A DNA stretch of 64,000 nt from JALYXV01 sp963791545 (GTDB lineage: Bacteria > Actinomycetota > Acidimicrobiia > Acidimicrobiales > Palsa-688). Where the stretch lies: the NCBI GenBank assembly GCA_963791545.1, contig CAWBSR010000002.1, positions 248,001 to 312,000 on the forward strand. Reading direction: 5' to 3'. Under the pieces are notes generated by a model, which saw only the letters and a list, made by a program, of their open reading frames with translations, was not told the origin of the DNA and did no database searches. Shown here piece by piece: positions 41,503 through 51,509 of this stretch. How positions within the stretch are numbered: position 1 is the first letter of the stretch; the number at the start of each line of letters is the position of its first letter. A program made the position numbers and the translations under genes.

Positions 41503-42606
41503 TCAGGGGCGCTCTGTCGGTCGGCGATGCTTGTGCCCCTCGCAGGCGGTCACCAGGACATTGGCGACCCGCTCGCCGGCGTGACCGTCCCACAGAGCAG
41601 GCTTGCGGATTTCGACGCCATGACGCAATACCCGCTGAGCCTCCGAGATGATCCGGGCCGGTGATCGCCCCACCACCGTATTGGTGCCCTCCGACACGGT
41701 GATGGGCCGCTCGGTGTTGTCTCGCAGCGTCAGGCAGGGCACACCCAGCACCGTCGTCTCCTCCTGCACTGCCCCGGAGTCGGTGAGGACCAGCCGAGCG
41801 GCTGCTTCGAGTGCGATGAAGTCCAGGTAACCGAGCGGCTCAGTAAGGGTGATGCCGGGAGGGATGTGAGTCCAGTCCAGATGACTCCTGGTCCGGGGAT
41901 GCACCGGGAAAACCAGAGGACACTCCTTGGCAATGATGGCCAAGGCGCCCATCAGGTCGCCCAAAACGAGTGGACTATCCACATTTGAAGGCCGGTGAAG
42001 GGTGACGAGACCAAAGTTGCCGGCGGTCAGGCCGAATCCTCGAAGCGTCGCCCGCTCAGATGTCCGCGGCAGGCTGCTCAGCAGTGTGTCAATCATGACG
42101 TTGCCTACAAGGTGGATCTGGTCGGGCCGGTAGCCTTCGGCCCTCAGGTTGTCGACCGCATCGGATGACGGGGCGAAAAGGAAGTCGCTTACCCGGTCCG
42201 TCACGACGCGATTGACCTCCTCAGGCATCGACCAATCCCGACTCCTCAGCCCGGCCTCGACGTGGCCGAGCAGGCTCCCGGACTTGGCGGCGACAATGGC
42301 GCAGGCCAGGGTGGAGTTGACATCGCCGACGACCACTACGACGTCGGGGTGCATTTGATCGACGAGAGGAGCAAAGGCAGCCATTACCCGAGCGGTCTGT
42401 TCGGCGTGGCTGCCGGACCCGACGCCGAGGTGATGCTCGGGCTGCCGTAGACCCAAGTCGGAGAAGAAGACATCGCTCATTGCCCGGTCATAGTGCTGCC
42501 CGGTGTGGACAAGAATCGTTTCAGCATCGCGAGCCTCGAGCGCGTCGAGGACCGGCTTCACCTTCATGAAATTCGGTCGGGCGCCGGCGACGCACACTGC
42601 GAGCAT
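41503..42606 (-). CDS. wecB: UDP-N-acetylglucosamine 2-epimerase (non-hydrolysing)
   Basis: 367 residues from ATG 42606. Opening CVAGARPNFMKVKPVLDALE, HTGQHYDRAMSDVFFSDLGL, VVGDVNSTLACAIVAAKSG, VGHVEAGLRSRDWSMPEEVNR, VTLHRPSNVD and VLTDSGAVQEETTVLGVPCLTLRDNTERP are the family signatures, including active-site Asp, Glu and His. It converts UDP-GlcNAc to UDP-ManNAc, or acts on the 6-deoxy counterpart toward UDP-FucNAc (WecB/FnlC branch). Convergent with the bi-domain gene and divergent from the WbuB-like gene; the 214-bp divergent region should hold promoters for both. Confidence 0.95.
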   Translation of the reverse strand: MLAVCVAGARPNFMKVKPVLDALEARDAETILVHTGQHYDRAMSDVFFSDLGLRQPEHHLGVGSGSHAEQTARVMAAFAPLVDQMHPDVVVVVGDVNSTLACAIVAAKSGSLLGHVEAGLRSRDWSMPEEVNRVVTDRVSDFLFAPSSDAVDNLRAEGYRPDQIHLVGNVMIDTLLSSLPRTSERATLRGFGLTAGNFGLVTLHRPSNVDSPLVLGDLMGALAIIAKECPLVFPVHPRTRSHLDWTHIPPGITLTEPLGYLDFIALEAAARLVLTDSGAVQEETTVLGVPCLTLRDNTERPITVSEGTNTVVGRSPARIISEAQRVLRHGVEIRKPALWDGHAGERVANVLVTACEGHKHRRPTERP

Positions 42607-42820
42607 TCAAGGGACTCTACGGCCTCCCTGTGGCACCAACCAAGACAAGGAATTCGTGGGGGCATCAAACGTCGTGTACTGTGACCCAGATTGGGCGCAT
42701 GAATGCGTAGAAGGCGACTTGGGATGCCGATACCGGTTATACCCGCACTGGCAACAGTAAGCGAGCGATGCGATCCGGCTCCCCCAGCCCTTCAGCTCGG
42801 TGTTTCTCCGTGACGCACTG

Positions 42821-44047
42821 ATGCGCACGTTGATCGTTACCCACTACTTTCCACCCGAAGTAGGGGCGCCACAGGCCCGATTGAGCGAGTTCGCCCGATA
42901 CTGGGCAGAGGCGGGGGACGAGGTGACAGTTCTTACCGGGATGCCGAACCATCCAACAGGCGTAATTCCACCGGCGTACCGAGGCCGTTGGCGGATGGAG
43001 GAACGTGTGGACGGCTACCGGATTGTGCGCACATGGCTCTTCGCTACACCCAACGAAGGCATGGTCAAGAAGACCCTCGGACACCTCTCGTTCATGCTGA
43101 GCTCGGTGGTGCTGGGCTTCAGGAGAAGCGGTCCCGCCGACGTCATCGTGGTGTCCTCGCCAACATTCTTCTCAATCTTCTCCGCGTGGCTCCTGGCTCG
43201 GCTGAAGCGAGCCCCACTCATCGTGGAAGTCAGAGATCTATGGCCAGCGATCTTCGTCGAGCTTGGCGTGTTGCGGAATAGGTGGCTCATCCGGCTACTG
43301 GAGGCCCTCGAACTATGGGCATACCGTCAGGCTGATGTTGTAGTGGTGGTGAGTGAGGGCTTTCGAGCCGACCTTCTACGCCGTGGCGTGCCGACGGGAA
43401 AGGTAGTTGTTATCCGCAACGGTGTTGACTTGGACCGCTTCGTGGTCGGCGCGGGGGACGACACAGAAGCAACCCGCAGGCGCCTTGGTGCATCTCCCGG
43501 CGACTGCCTGGTCCTCTATATCGGAGCCCATGGTCTATCGCATGGTCTCATTTCGGTAATGGATGCAGCAGCGATGCTGCAGGGGGAACCGATACATCTT
43601 GCGCTCGTAGGGGACGGAGCCGCCAAAGCAGACCTGGCACGACGATTAGATGACCTGGGCCTTACTAATGTGACGATGCTGTCAGGAGTCCCCCACCGGG
43701 ATGTACCTACTCTTCTCGCAGCAGCCGACATTTGTCTTGTCCCACTGCGCGATGTTCCCCTCTTCTCATCGTTCATCCCTTCCAAGATGTTCGAGTATCT
43801 CGGCGCTGCCAAAGCCATTATTGGCGCTGTACGAGGAGAGCCGGCTACTATCCTGTGCGACGCAGGCGCCCTTGTAATCGAGCCCGAACATCCTACTGCT
43901 CTGGCGGAGGCGATACGGGGGTTGGCGGCAGACCCGCAACGGCGCGTGTCTATGGGTCGACGGGGCCGCACGTATGTGGAAGCCAACTTTGACAGACACG
44001 TGCAAGCGGAGGGCTACCGGGAACTTTTTTCCGCCTTCCGCAACTGA
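42821..44047 (+). CDS. WbuB-like glycosyltransferase (GT4)
   Basis: 408 residues from ATG 42821 (MRTLIVTHYFPPEVGAPQARL); an in-frame GTG at 42800 is less likely. GT-B fold: N-lobe TVLTGMPNHPTGVIPPAYRGRW and APLIVEVRDLWPAIFVELG; C-lobe VVVIRNGVDLDRF, YIGAHGLSHGLISVMDAAAML, GVPHRDVPTLLAAADICLVPL and FIPSKMFEYLGAAKAIIG. NYPTG/DLWP-type residues match WbuB, which transfers FucNAc in O-antigen assembly. Together with WecB and the dehydratase this suggests an N-acetylated 6-deoxy sugar (inference). It ends at the edge of the transposon debris. Confidence 0.9.
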   Translation: MRTLIVTHYFPPEVGAPQARLSEFARYWAEAGDEVTVLTGMPNHPTGVIPPAYRGRWRMEERVDGYRIVRTWLFATPNEGMVKKTLGHLSFMLSSVVLGFRRSGPADVIVVSSPTFFSIFSAWLLARLKRAPLIVEVRDLWPAIFVELGVLRNRWLIRLLEALELWAYRQADVVVVVSEGFRADLLRRGVPTGKVVVIRNGVDLDRFVVGAGDDTEATRRRLGASPGDCLVLYIGAHGLSHGLISVMDAAAMLQGEPIHLALVGDGAAKADLARRLDDLGLTNVTMLSGVPHRDVPTLLAAADICLVPLRDVPLFSSFIPSKMFEYLGAAKAIIGAVRGEPATILCDAGALVIEPEHPTALAEAIRGLAADPQRRVSMGRRGRTYVEANFDRHVQAEGYRELFSAFRN

Positions 44048-44086
44048 GTGCCAACTTTTGCGGGGGAAGCCTGGGGGATGTGACGG

Positions 44087-44640
44087 ATGGCGACGCTCCG
44101 ATCTGGGCCGTCTGTGTGCGGGCGACGGTCCGCCTTCGTGATCCGCGAGGGACGGGGGCTGTCGGTGGGATCGGCCAAGGATGTGGTTACCTGCCTTCGG
44201 TCGTTCCTGCGGTTCTTGGACTCGCAGGGCCTTGCCGATGGGTGTCTCGTTTCGGCGGTGTCGCCGTGGCCGGTTGGCGGGGAGCCTCGCTGCCCCGGGC
44301 GTTGCCCGCCGAGTAGGTAGCGGCGCTGCTGGCGAGCTGCGAGCCCGGCACCGTCGTCGGACGGCGTGACCTGGCCATGTTGACCTTCATTGCATGCCTG
44401 GGCCTTCGCGCCGGGGAAGTCGCGGCCCTCCAGTTGGACGACAACGACTGGAGACGAGGCGAGATCTTCGTGCGCGGGAGGCCGCTGCGAACGGTTGCCG
44501 GTGACGGTCGATGTCGGCGACGCCATGGTCGCCTATCGCCGTCATGGCCGTCCCCGGGTGGAGTCCCGGGCCAGGTTCCTGGGGGTGTTCGCCGCGACCA
44601 CTACTGCGAGCGGCAACGTTCAAGACCCTCATCGGTTTTG
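44087..44640 (+). pseudogene. tyrosine recombinase remnant 1
   Basis: Fragments in three frames give a continuous integrase: GRGLSVGSAKDVVTCLRSFLRFLDSQGL (core-binding), then LPRALPAE, a TAG stop, AALLASCEPGTVVGRRDLAMLTFIACLGLRAGEVAALQLDDNDW with the first catalytic Arg, and RLPVTVDVGDAMVAYRRHGRPRVESRARFL. At least one stop and one frameshift separate the parts, and no C-terminal HxxR..Y part remains. The order matches the first recombinase of multi-recombinase elements. Confidence 0.7.
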
Positions 44641-44656
44641 CTGGCCGTGACCGGCA

Positions 44657-44940
44657 ATGCGCGCCGGGGAGGTGTTACGTCTCGACAGCGGCGACCTTGA
44701 TGCCAGTCGTCGCCTGTTGACGGTCAGTGACATCAGATTCCGTAAGATCCGGGAGGTTCCGCTGCACCAAAGCACCCTGGCGGCGCTGGAGATGTACGCC
44801 CAGACAAGAGACGAGCTGTGCCCCAGCGCAAGGTCGACGAGGCTGTTCGTGTCGCCGACCGGCACGGCGTTGGACCATACCAGCGTCGACCGCGCCTTCC
44901 AAAGACTGGTGAGCAAAGCGGATCTACTGCCCCGTCAGGC
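44657..44940 (+). pseudogene. tyrosine recombinase remnant 2, cut by an IS630 element
   Basis: MRAGEVLRLDSGDLDASRRLLTVSD, KIREVPLHQSTLAALEMYAQTRDELCP and STRLFVSPTGTALDHTSVDRAFQRLVSKADLLP are the catalytic-domain start of a second tyrosine recombinase, distinct from remnant 1. The sequence breaks at about 44937, where IS630 C-terminal coding begins on the other strand. Insertion of the IS is the simplest explanation. Confidence 0.7.
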
Positions 44941-45850
44941 AACCTTTGCGCGCAATGAAATAGCACGAAGTTCTTTATCGTCGGTGTGCCGGTTACGCCA
45001 GGCGAGGTAGCGGCGAATCATCGAGTTCTGCTCGTCATGGCTGCGATGATCGGTACCGTTTAGGGCGAAATAGCGCAACGCGGTGAAATGGCACTCGATC
45101 CGGTTCAAGAACGAGGCGTTGGTCGGCACGTAGGCGATCTCGACGTTGTTGGCCTCCGCCCACTCGCCCACCCGGCCGTCGTTCTTGGTCGACAGGTGCG
45201 GGCGAAAAGTTGTCCAGCACGATGGCGATGCGCACCTCGGGTGGGTACAGCGAGCGCAGGTAGCGGCAGAACTCGAGAAACGTGGTGCGCTTCTTGTTGG
45301 TCTTCACGTGCCCGTAGATCCAGTCACGGTTCATGTCCAATGCCGCAAACAGATGCCGAACCCCTTGGTCCGGGTGTAGGTGGCACGACGCCGACGCCGA
45401 CGAGGCGATTCCGTCGAGCCCTTCTGGGACCGCCTCACGATCGGCGCCCACTACTTGCCCTCCCGGGGCAGCAGGTTCAACGGGCCGAACTCGTCCATCG
45501 AGAACACCACACTCGGGTCACCCGCCCCCGGCGCCGCCCGGCCCTCGGCGATGTCGTACAGCTCCAGCACCCGGTTCTTCTTCGCCTCATAGTCCGGGTC
45601 GGTCGACGACTTTGAAGGTCTTGATCACTTGAAAGGACACCTCCTCCTTTCGGAGCAGGACCCGCAGGCCCTCATGGGAGATGTCGTCGACCACCCCCTC
45701 GGCGACGAGGAAATCGGCCAACTTCGACAGACTCCACGTCGAAAACGGCAGCCCGTGATCGGCTGGGCCGAGACAAGGCGATCTTCTTGACCTGCTGACG
45801 CTGGGGCAGCGTGAAGGTGGGCGGCCGGCGCCGGCATATTTCGGGTACAG
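44941..45850 (-). pseudogene. frameshifted IS630-family transposase
   Basis: Minus-strand fragments line up in order: FTLPQRQQVKKIALSRP (N-term, ~45830), LADFLVAEGVVDDISHEGLRVLLRKEEVSFQVIKTFK, a Cys-poor DDE core with GVRHLFAALDMNRDWIYGHVKTNKKRTTFLEFCRYLRSLY and IAIVLDNFSPHLSTKN, and VEIAYVPTNASFLNRIECHFTALRYFAL ending with RSHDEQNSMIRRYLAWRNRHTDDKELRAI. At least three frame changes disrupt it. The D..D..E core is recognisable. It abuts recombinase remnant 2. Confidence 0.8.
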
Positions 45851-45976
45851 CGACTCGAAGTGAGCCGTGTCTGACTCTTCGGTTCCGGTTTGGAATCAGT
45901 CCGCATTTGGGGGTTGCGGGCGGGTGGTTGTTATTGATGGTGTCAGTGTCGATTATCGCTGTCAAGACGGCGGCGG

Positions 45977-47290
45977 TCATGGCCGGTTCCGGTGGTTCCG
46001 GTGCCAGATCCGGCGGTCGGTGTCAGCCTTCTCGAGGCCAGCGATGCGGGCCTTGCGGATCGCGTCACCTCGGCCTTGGTGTTCGTCGTCAGGTGTCACG
46101 TAGCCGATCGCCTCATGCAGCCGGGTGCCGTTGTAGTGAACCCGTATCCGTTCCAGCTCGCCGGCCAGGACGGCCGGATCGTCGATGGCCATCAGGTGAG
46201 GGTGCTCATGTTTGATGTGGCCCCACAGGGTCTCGATCCATGCCTGGTCGGTCGGCGTGGACGGCCGCCCGAAGTGCTGGGCGATGGAGCAAACTGCCAG
46301 GAACCTTCGGGTCTCCCGACATTTCATCTCCGCCCCGTTGTCGCTCACGGCGAGCAGCAGCGGCACGGCCGGGTCGTCGTCGTCGATCGCCGCGTCGTAA
46401 ATGACGGCGAGACGCTCGGCGAGGTCATCGGTGAGCAGCCCCTCGGCTTCCAATGCTTTGAGGAACAGGACTTTGACCTGGGTGCCGGTGGCCTCGGCCG
46501 CCAAGATCGTGGCGATCCACTTGCGGGACACGATGTCGACGATGGCGTAGGCGTACTTTGGCGGCGCCGCAGCGTTCGAACTGCGAGCCGTCCCAGCACC
46601 ACAGCTGGTTGGGCCGCCACTCGGTCCACTCCGGCCACGGCGTCTTGTGGCTCCGAGCAGGACGTTTACCGCCGGTGAGCTCCAGGCCGTGACGAGCCAG
46701 GACCCGGTCCACCGTCGAGGGTGACACCCACACCCGCTGAAGGTACGACCCGCGATGGGCCAGCTTGCGATGCGACAGGTCGACCGGCCCCCACGTCTCG
46801 AACAGCTCCACGATCGCCCTGCTCCTCCCAATCGAACAGCTTGTGGACCGGGTTGCCGCCACCGAGGGCGGTCGGCCAGGGCGCCGGCCGCTCTCCGGGC
46901 CTGCCACCGCCACGCCCGGCGCCGTCCAGGTCCAACACGTGACACGCCCGGGCCATCGACCATCCCTTCTCCATCGCCTGCTCGATCAACTCGAGCAGCT
47001 TGGCTTTGGCGGCCTCATCGACGCGCGCTAGGATCGGGCCGCTCAACCCCAGCTCGTTTTTCCCCGCATCGCCGCCAACTCGATCGCCTGGTAGATGACC
47101 ACCCCGCCCAGGCGGTCCACCTCGGCGTGCAACTTGGCCAGCTCCGACGCCTCCGCCGCCGACACCTTCGGCCGTCCCGGCCGGGTCGACAAACCGGCGA
47201 TGGCGCCGTCTCGGGCGACCTTGCGGAGATGGGCGATCGCGGTGCGATCCACATGGGATGCAGAAGCGCAGCGCCGCTCCCGCGTGACAG
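45977..47290 (-). pseudogene. IS3-type rve transposase with frameshifts
   Basis: From 47252: an N-terminal part (LSTRPGRPKVSAAEASELAKLHAEVDRLGGVVIYQAIELAAMRGKTSWG), then KAKLLELIEQAMEKGWSMARACHVLDLDG, DLSHRKLAHRGSYLQRVWVSPSTVDRVLARHGLEL, WRPNQLWCWDGSQFERC and, after a frame change near 46560, AYAIVDIVSRKWIATILA, AVSDNGAEMKCRETRRFLA, GRPSTPTDQAWIETLWGHIKHEHP and GYVTPDDEHQGRGDAIRKAR. It is an integrase-fold DDE transposase. Two or more frame changes disable it. Confidence 0.8.
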
Positions 47291-47510
47291 GTCGTGAGTG
47301 GTGCGATTTGACGCCGATGGCTGGAGGGAAGATCCCATGGCGAAAGGTTTACGGCTCGGGCGGGCCGGGGGTCGCCGCTTCGCCAACCCATGTTGGCGTT
47401 GGAAAACTTGGGTCATCCACAACAACCAAGAATCGAAGGAGGACCCCCGTTGAACGAGAATTAGCCAAGGCGTGCAACGCCGAGATGGCCCGCGTGCGGA
47501 ACTAGATCAC

Positions 47511-47936
47511 CTAGGCACGAGTGGTCGTCAACACCCGGATCGCCTCACGGTCACCCCTGCCCCGAAGCTGCGCCAGGCCGACATCTGGCAGCGCCTGCCG
47601 GGCGGCGCTCACTGCGTCGATGTCGTCGCTCTTGACGCCGCCACGGCGGGGGGGGGTGCGCTGCGGGCGGTCAACCTCGACCACCACCTCGCTGCGGGCC
47701 AGCAGAGCCGTCGTCAGGCGGGTCCCCTAGCCTAGCTGCCAGTGCCTTCAATGGCCCAGACCTCTACTTCGTGGCGCTGCCCGAAGGTGATGAGCTTGCG
47801 ATAGCCCTTCGGGTCGGTCGGGACCGTCAACTGCTCAAGGACTGCGCCGGTCGAAAAGACCGCGAGGCTGCCGTGTGGGTGTCCTTGTGGGTGTCGACGC
47901 CGATAACGACGTCAAGCTGTTCTCAAATGTCAGCAT
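47511..47936 (-). pseudogene. IS110-family transposase N-terminal fragment
   Basis: From 47936 the minus strand encodes, over three frames, LDVVIGVDTHKDTHTAA, LEQLTVPTDPKGYRKLITFGQRHEVEVWAIEGTGS, LLARSEVVVEVDRPQR and KSDDIDAVSAARQALPDVGL, ending at a TAG near 47511. These are the DEDD (RuvC-like) N-terminal motifs of IS110-type transposases (D in GVDTHK, E in IEGTGS, DD in KSDDIDA). The serine-containing C-terminal domain is absent. Confidence 0.72.
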
Positions 47937-48079
47937 GGTGTCGCTCCTTGGCTGAGGAGTAGCGGTGTCGGTGCCGGTCCGAGCGACGCTGCGGCAAGAC
48001 TGTGATGAGTCACATGGGCAAGTTTCTGATCAGGCCGACGCACGGCGACCGGGCCGGTGCCGGCGGCAAGAGCGGACAG

Positions 48080-48295
48080 GTCCATTGAGGGCACCAGCAA
48101 CGGGCCGATCAGTATTTGGGTCACGCTCTCGCCACTTGCATCGCCCGCATTTGCCGGCGATGCCGAGTTCGGCCATGAGCCGCTCGACGCGTTAGTGATT
48201 CGCGCAGAGTACCTGGCGGCACAGGGCGGCGGTGACCCTCGGCACCCCCCACACCCGCTCAACGAGGTGGTTGGATGCTCATCCTCCTGCGCCCC
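48080..48295 (-). pseudogene. second IS3-family OrfB fragment
   Basis: Minus strand: VERVWGVPRVTAALCRQVLCANH, a stop, RVERLMAELGIAGKCGRCKWRERDPNTDRPV. This is the helix-turn-helix region (HTH_21) found at the N-terminus of IS3 OrfB proteins. An in-frame stop replaces the Lys usually found before RVERLM, and the catalytic domain is missing. Flanking sequence to 48494 has no recognisable gene. Confidence 0.62.
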
Positions 48296-48494
48296 AGCAG
48301 AGCCCCGAATACGGTAACCAGCAAGGCGCCCAGTCTCCCCGGTGACGACCGAACACGTTACGCAGCACACCCTGGGTCAACGAGCTCGAGGCGTAGGCGC
48401 CTTGAGTCACGAACCGCTCTGGGTTGACCTACCGGCCGCCCGCTCCGTCCACAGCCGTTGGCACCTGAGATCAGGAGGTGTTAGAAAGTAGCAA

Positions 48495-48935
48495 ATGTGT
48501 GACTTCCGCAGCCAATCCCACCCACGAATCGTGACACGTGGTGGCGACGGAACCCCAAACGGGTATCTGGTGCCAATCTACAACGTGCATGACCAGTTCT
48601 TTGAAGAAGGCCATCGGCCCGAACAGGTGTACCTCACGGTGGTGGCTCCCGGACAGGTCAAGGGCCCGCATCTCCATCATATCCGCACGGGCTTCTTCAC
48701 ATGTATAAGAGGAAACGTTCGAATCGTGCTAAAGACGTCGCGTGGGTACGTCCAATACCTAAGCGGCGAGGACTACGAATACCGCTCGATCGAGGTGCCG
48801 ACCGGGGTGCCAGCAGCCCTTCAGAATACTGGAACCGCGGACGCTTACGTCCTGAACATGCCATCACCGGCATGGACGCCGGAGATGGCAGATGAATACC
48901 CTGCTGACTTCAGTGATTTTGATTTTGGATCCTAG
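48495..48935 (+). CDS. RmlC-like/WxcM-like cupin sugar isomerase-family protein
   Basis: 146 residues from ATG 48495; AGGAGG lies 15 nt upstream, farther than usual. Cupin features: VVAPGQVKGPHLHHIRTGFFTCIRGNVRIVLKT with the metal- or ligand-site His, then YEYRSIEVPTGVPAALQNTG and VLNMPSPAWTPEMADEYPADF. It belongs with dTDP-sugar isomerase and epimerase cupins (WxcM/FdtA or RmlC relatives) that act on 4-keto-6-deoxy sugar nucleotides in surface-glycan clusters. Together with the DegT aminotransferase (55152) and GNAT (54622) it could make an N-acylated amino sugar; that is inference. It is the first gene of the low-GC cluster. Confidence 0.82.
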   Translation: MCDFRSQSHPRIVTRGGDGTPNGYLVPIYNVHDQFFEEGHRPEQVYLTVVAPGQVKGPHLHHIRTGFFTCIRGNVRIVLKTSRGYVQYLSGEDYEYRSIEVPTGVPAALQNTGTADAYVLNMPSPAWTPEMADEYPADFSDFDFGS

Positions 48936-49300
48936 GGATTCTTTTCGTCATGCGTTGGCCACTATAAGGAGATTCCGAACATCAGAAGCGTCGAATGTCT
49001 CCAACCACATCCGCCCGTCGGGGCATACTTCGCTACTGGAGATCGATGGTTTGTCGATGTTTCAGGATGGGTACCAGCACTTATCCAACGAGGCCGTGTC
49101 GACTTATATCCAGGCCCGGGTTGAAATGTACTCCTCTTGCCTCACTACTGATGCTGTTGGCTGGCCTTGGTCGACCTCAAATACGCTGTCTCCAACTGTC
49201 CTTATCGGGCCTTGGCCTTGTGCAGACAATCGATCGTTCAGTCGGATGATCGCTGTAGAAGTGACCAGCCGACCTTGATGTACGTTGGGATTAACCCGCC
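48936..49300. other. gap of 365 bp without a convincing gene
   Basis: All six frames were considered. A plus-strand stretch (48951-49126) reads plausibly protein-like (RWFVDVSGWVPALIQRGRVDL) but has no start codon and ends in a stop; it may be a decayed gene. The minus strand gives a short frame ending in RQEEYISTRAWI without a recognisable family. No terminator or RNA structure is claimed. Confidence 0.35.
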
Positions 49301-50254
49301 ATGAGCCTCCCCGTATACGGTCTTGTAACGATTGACGTAGAGCCCGATGACGTCTGGCGGAATACGCAGAGTCGCAGCCTTTACAATGTAGACCAATTGC
49401 GCCGATTCCACCGCCTCTGCCTCTCGTATGGTGTACGGCCGACCTACCTGGTGAGCTATTCCGTAGCGGACGATCGAGAGGCGAGGACAACACTCGAGGA
49501 ACTGAGTGCCGACGGTACATGTGAGATCGGAGCCCACCCACACCTCTGGGAGACTCCGCCGAGGTCCCGATCCGACTTTTCAAGTCTGGCGACAGTCGCC
49601 GCCTGCTACTCCCTAGACACCCTCGCAGCTAAGGTCGCCGCCTTGACCACAATGCTTCGGGAACACTTTGGGACGGTGACAAGCCACCGGGCAGGGCGCT
49701 GGGGGCTGACAGGCCACTACCTGCCGGTATTGGAAGAGCTAGGGCTTCTCGTTGACTCAAGTGTGACACCTGGTTTGGACTGGTCGGCAACTGGCGCTCC
49801 CGATTACCGCGGAGCGCCACTCCGCCCCTACCGGCTTGGCGGTGAAGGCATCACGAATCCGGGAACCTCCTCAGTCATCGAGGTGCCGTGCACGGTCCGA
49901 CCCTGCCGCTCCTTGGCTGGGATAGACGACACTCGCTTGGGTCGCGGCGCGCTATCACGGCTCGGCCTTGGTGCAAAGTGGCTCCGCTGCGCCCCGCACA
50001 CCAAGGAAGGGCAGATAATCAGCCTATGCGAGTGGGCCTCAAATACAGTTGGTCACTTGAATCTAATGACCCATTCGTCAGAGTTGGCGCCAGGTGCGAG
50101 TCCATATTGGACAACCCACGACGACGTCGAGCGTCATTTCCGGCTTCTCGAGACTATATTTCGCTGGTGGCTAAATAACGATGTCAGACCGGCGACCCTA
50201 AGCGAGTACGCCCGCATATGGATCGCGGGCCAGGCACGAGGCGCGGGTCGATGA
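49301..50254 (+). CDS. polysaccharide deacetylase (NodB-like) family protein
   Basis: 317 residues from ATG 49301. The NodB-like barrel opens with VYGLVTIDVEPDDVW (motif 1 Asp), then RPTYLVSYSVADD, CEIGAHPHLWETPP (motif 2 His pair) and SHRAGRWGLTGHYLPVLEELGLLVDSSVTPG (motif 3). HLNLMTHSSELAPGASPYWTTHDDVERHF supplies the late catalytic His region. Such enzymes remove N- or O-acetyl groups from sugars; the cytosolic form in a glycan cluster may act on a precursor. The stop overlaps the next gene (ATGA). Confidence 0.85.
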   Translation: MSLPVYGLVTIDVEPDDVWRNTQSRSLYNVDQLRRFHRLCLSYGVRPTYLVSYSVADDREARTTLEELSADGTCEIGAHPHLWETPPRSRSDFSSLATVAACYSLDTLAAKVAALTTMLREHFGTVTSHRAGRWGLTGHYLPVLEELGLLVDSSVTPGLDWSATGAPDYRGAPLRPYRLGGEGITNPGTSSVIEVPCTVRPCRSLAGIDDTRLGRGALSRLGLGAKWLRCAPHTKEGQIISLCEWASNTVGHLNLMTHSSELAPGASPYWTTHDDVERHFRLLETIFRWWLNNDVRPATLSEYARIWIAGQARGAGR

Positions 50255-51509
50255 CCAGGTTGGGGGCCAGTCGGTTCATCGACGGTGCGAAGTCTGGGGC
50301 CCTTGAGCTGCGTCCTGTACGACGGAACTGGTCCCGCTACCGTGCACGTCAGGTAGAGGGTCGCTACCGACTGTGGTGGGAGCACTATCAACGACTAGCC
50401 AACGACCGTGGGCTTCGCTACAGCCAGGAGCGCATCCAAGCCGAAGTGCGTGCGCGGCTATCTCCGCAATCGCTGGTACCGATTCCCGTCGGAGAGATCC
50501 ACACAGGTGTCATGGTCATGACCTCCAATTGGGGCTTGGGCATGCTTAATGAGCTATCAGAGTTGGGGCCAGTGAGCGTCTTCGATTGGCACGAACGCGG
50601 ATCTCGGAGGCGGACCCTGCCCTACCGTCCAAGTTGCTCGAACTCAATCGTCAGATGTGGGATTTCTTGGTCACAACCCATCGACAAAGGCCGATCAACT
50701 GGTTGTTGGTTACGTGCAGCGGCAACGTCATTCTCGTGGACACCCTCCGACGCATCCGCGAAGAACTCGGCATCCCCATCGTGAATCAATGGCTGGACTG
50801 CAAGCAGACCTTCGTGGGCGGGATGGGTTCCTCCGGCCAGGATGTAGGCCAGAAGCACATCGCGTCCGAGTTCGACTTGGTATGGACCTCTAGCCGTTCG
50901 ACCTGCGAGTGGTACATGGTGGAGGGAGGGCGGCCGCTCTATCTTCCCGAGGGCTTTTCCCCAATATTGACTCCCCATCTTCCGCTTGAAAAGTTCTTTG
51001 ACGTAGGATTTCTGGGTTCCCGTTATGGGCTTCGTCAGGACTACATTGACCTCTTGCGGCGGGCGGGTTTGACCGTCGACGCCCGCGGTTACGGCTGGCC
51101 ATCGCCCCCCCTGGCTATCGATGAGATGGGCACATTCTTTGGAAATTGCAAGGTGAATCTCGGCTTAGGCGGAGTGGGATATTCCATGGAGCTGACTACG
51201 ATCAAGGGTAGGGACTTTGAGGTACCAGGCGCTGGATGCTGCTACCTGACCACCTACAACCCGGACCTCGCCGCCTTCTTTGATATTGGCAAGGAAATCG
51301 CCTGCTTTCGAACGCCCCAGGAGATGGTGGAAATGGCTATTGACCTAGTTAACGACCCGGGACGCCGCGCGGAGATGGCCGTCCTAGCACATTCGCGCTC
51401 GCTCCGGGAACACAGGTGGCTTCATCGGTTCCAGGAAGTCCTAAGCGTGCTAGGACTAATCGATGATATCGCGACCGATGGCGCCTGCGAGGAGCGAACA
51501 GGTGCCTGA
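50251..51509 (+). pseudogene. CgeB-type glycosyltransferase, frameshifted near 50603
   Basis: From ATG 50251 the first frame gives an N-terminal lobe (EIHTGVMVMTSNWGLGMLNELSELGPVSVFDWHERGS). After ~50603 the second frame continues to the stop at 51509 (DPALPSKLLELNRQMWDFL, IPIVNQWLDCKQTFVGG, FDLVWTSSRSTCEWYMVEGGRPLYLPEGFSP, VGFLGSRYGLRQDY, KVNLGLGGVGYSM, KGRDFEVPGAGCCYLTTYNPDL). Together they form a full CgeB/YkvP-like glycosyltransferase of ~415 residues. One missing base near GGATCTCGG would restore the frame. It may be a real mutation, a programmed shift or a sequencing error. It is coupled to the deacetylase. Confidence 0.82.

Noticed and set aside
47284..47500. Possible small plus-strand gene after the IS3 remnant, with GGAGGA before a TTG
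   Set aside because: The frame stops after four codons (LNEN); the rest is IS end or spacer sequence.
49104..49283. Minus-strand reading frame ending near RQEEYISTRAWI
   Set aside because: Short, without a start supported by a ribosome site, and no homology. Could be relic DNA, but cannot be supported.
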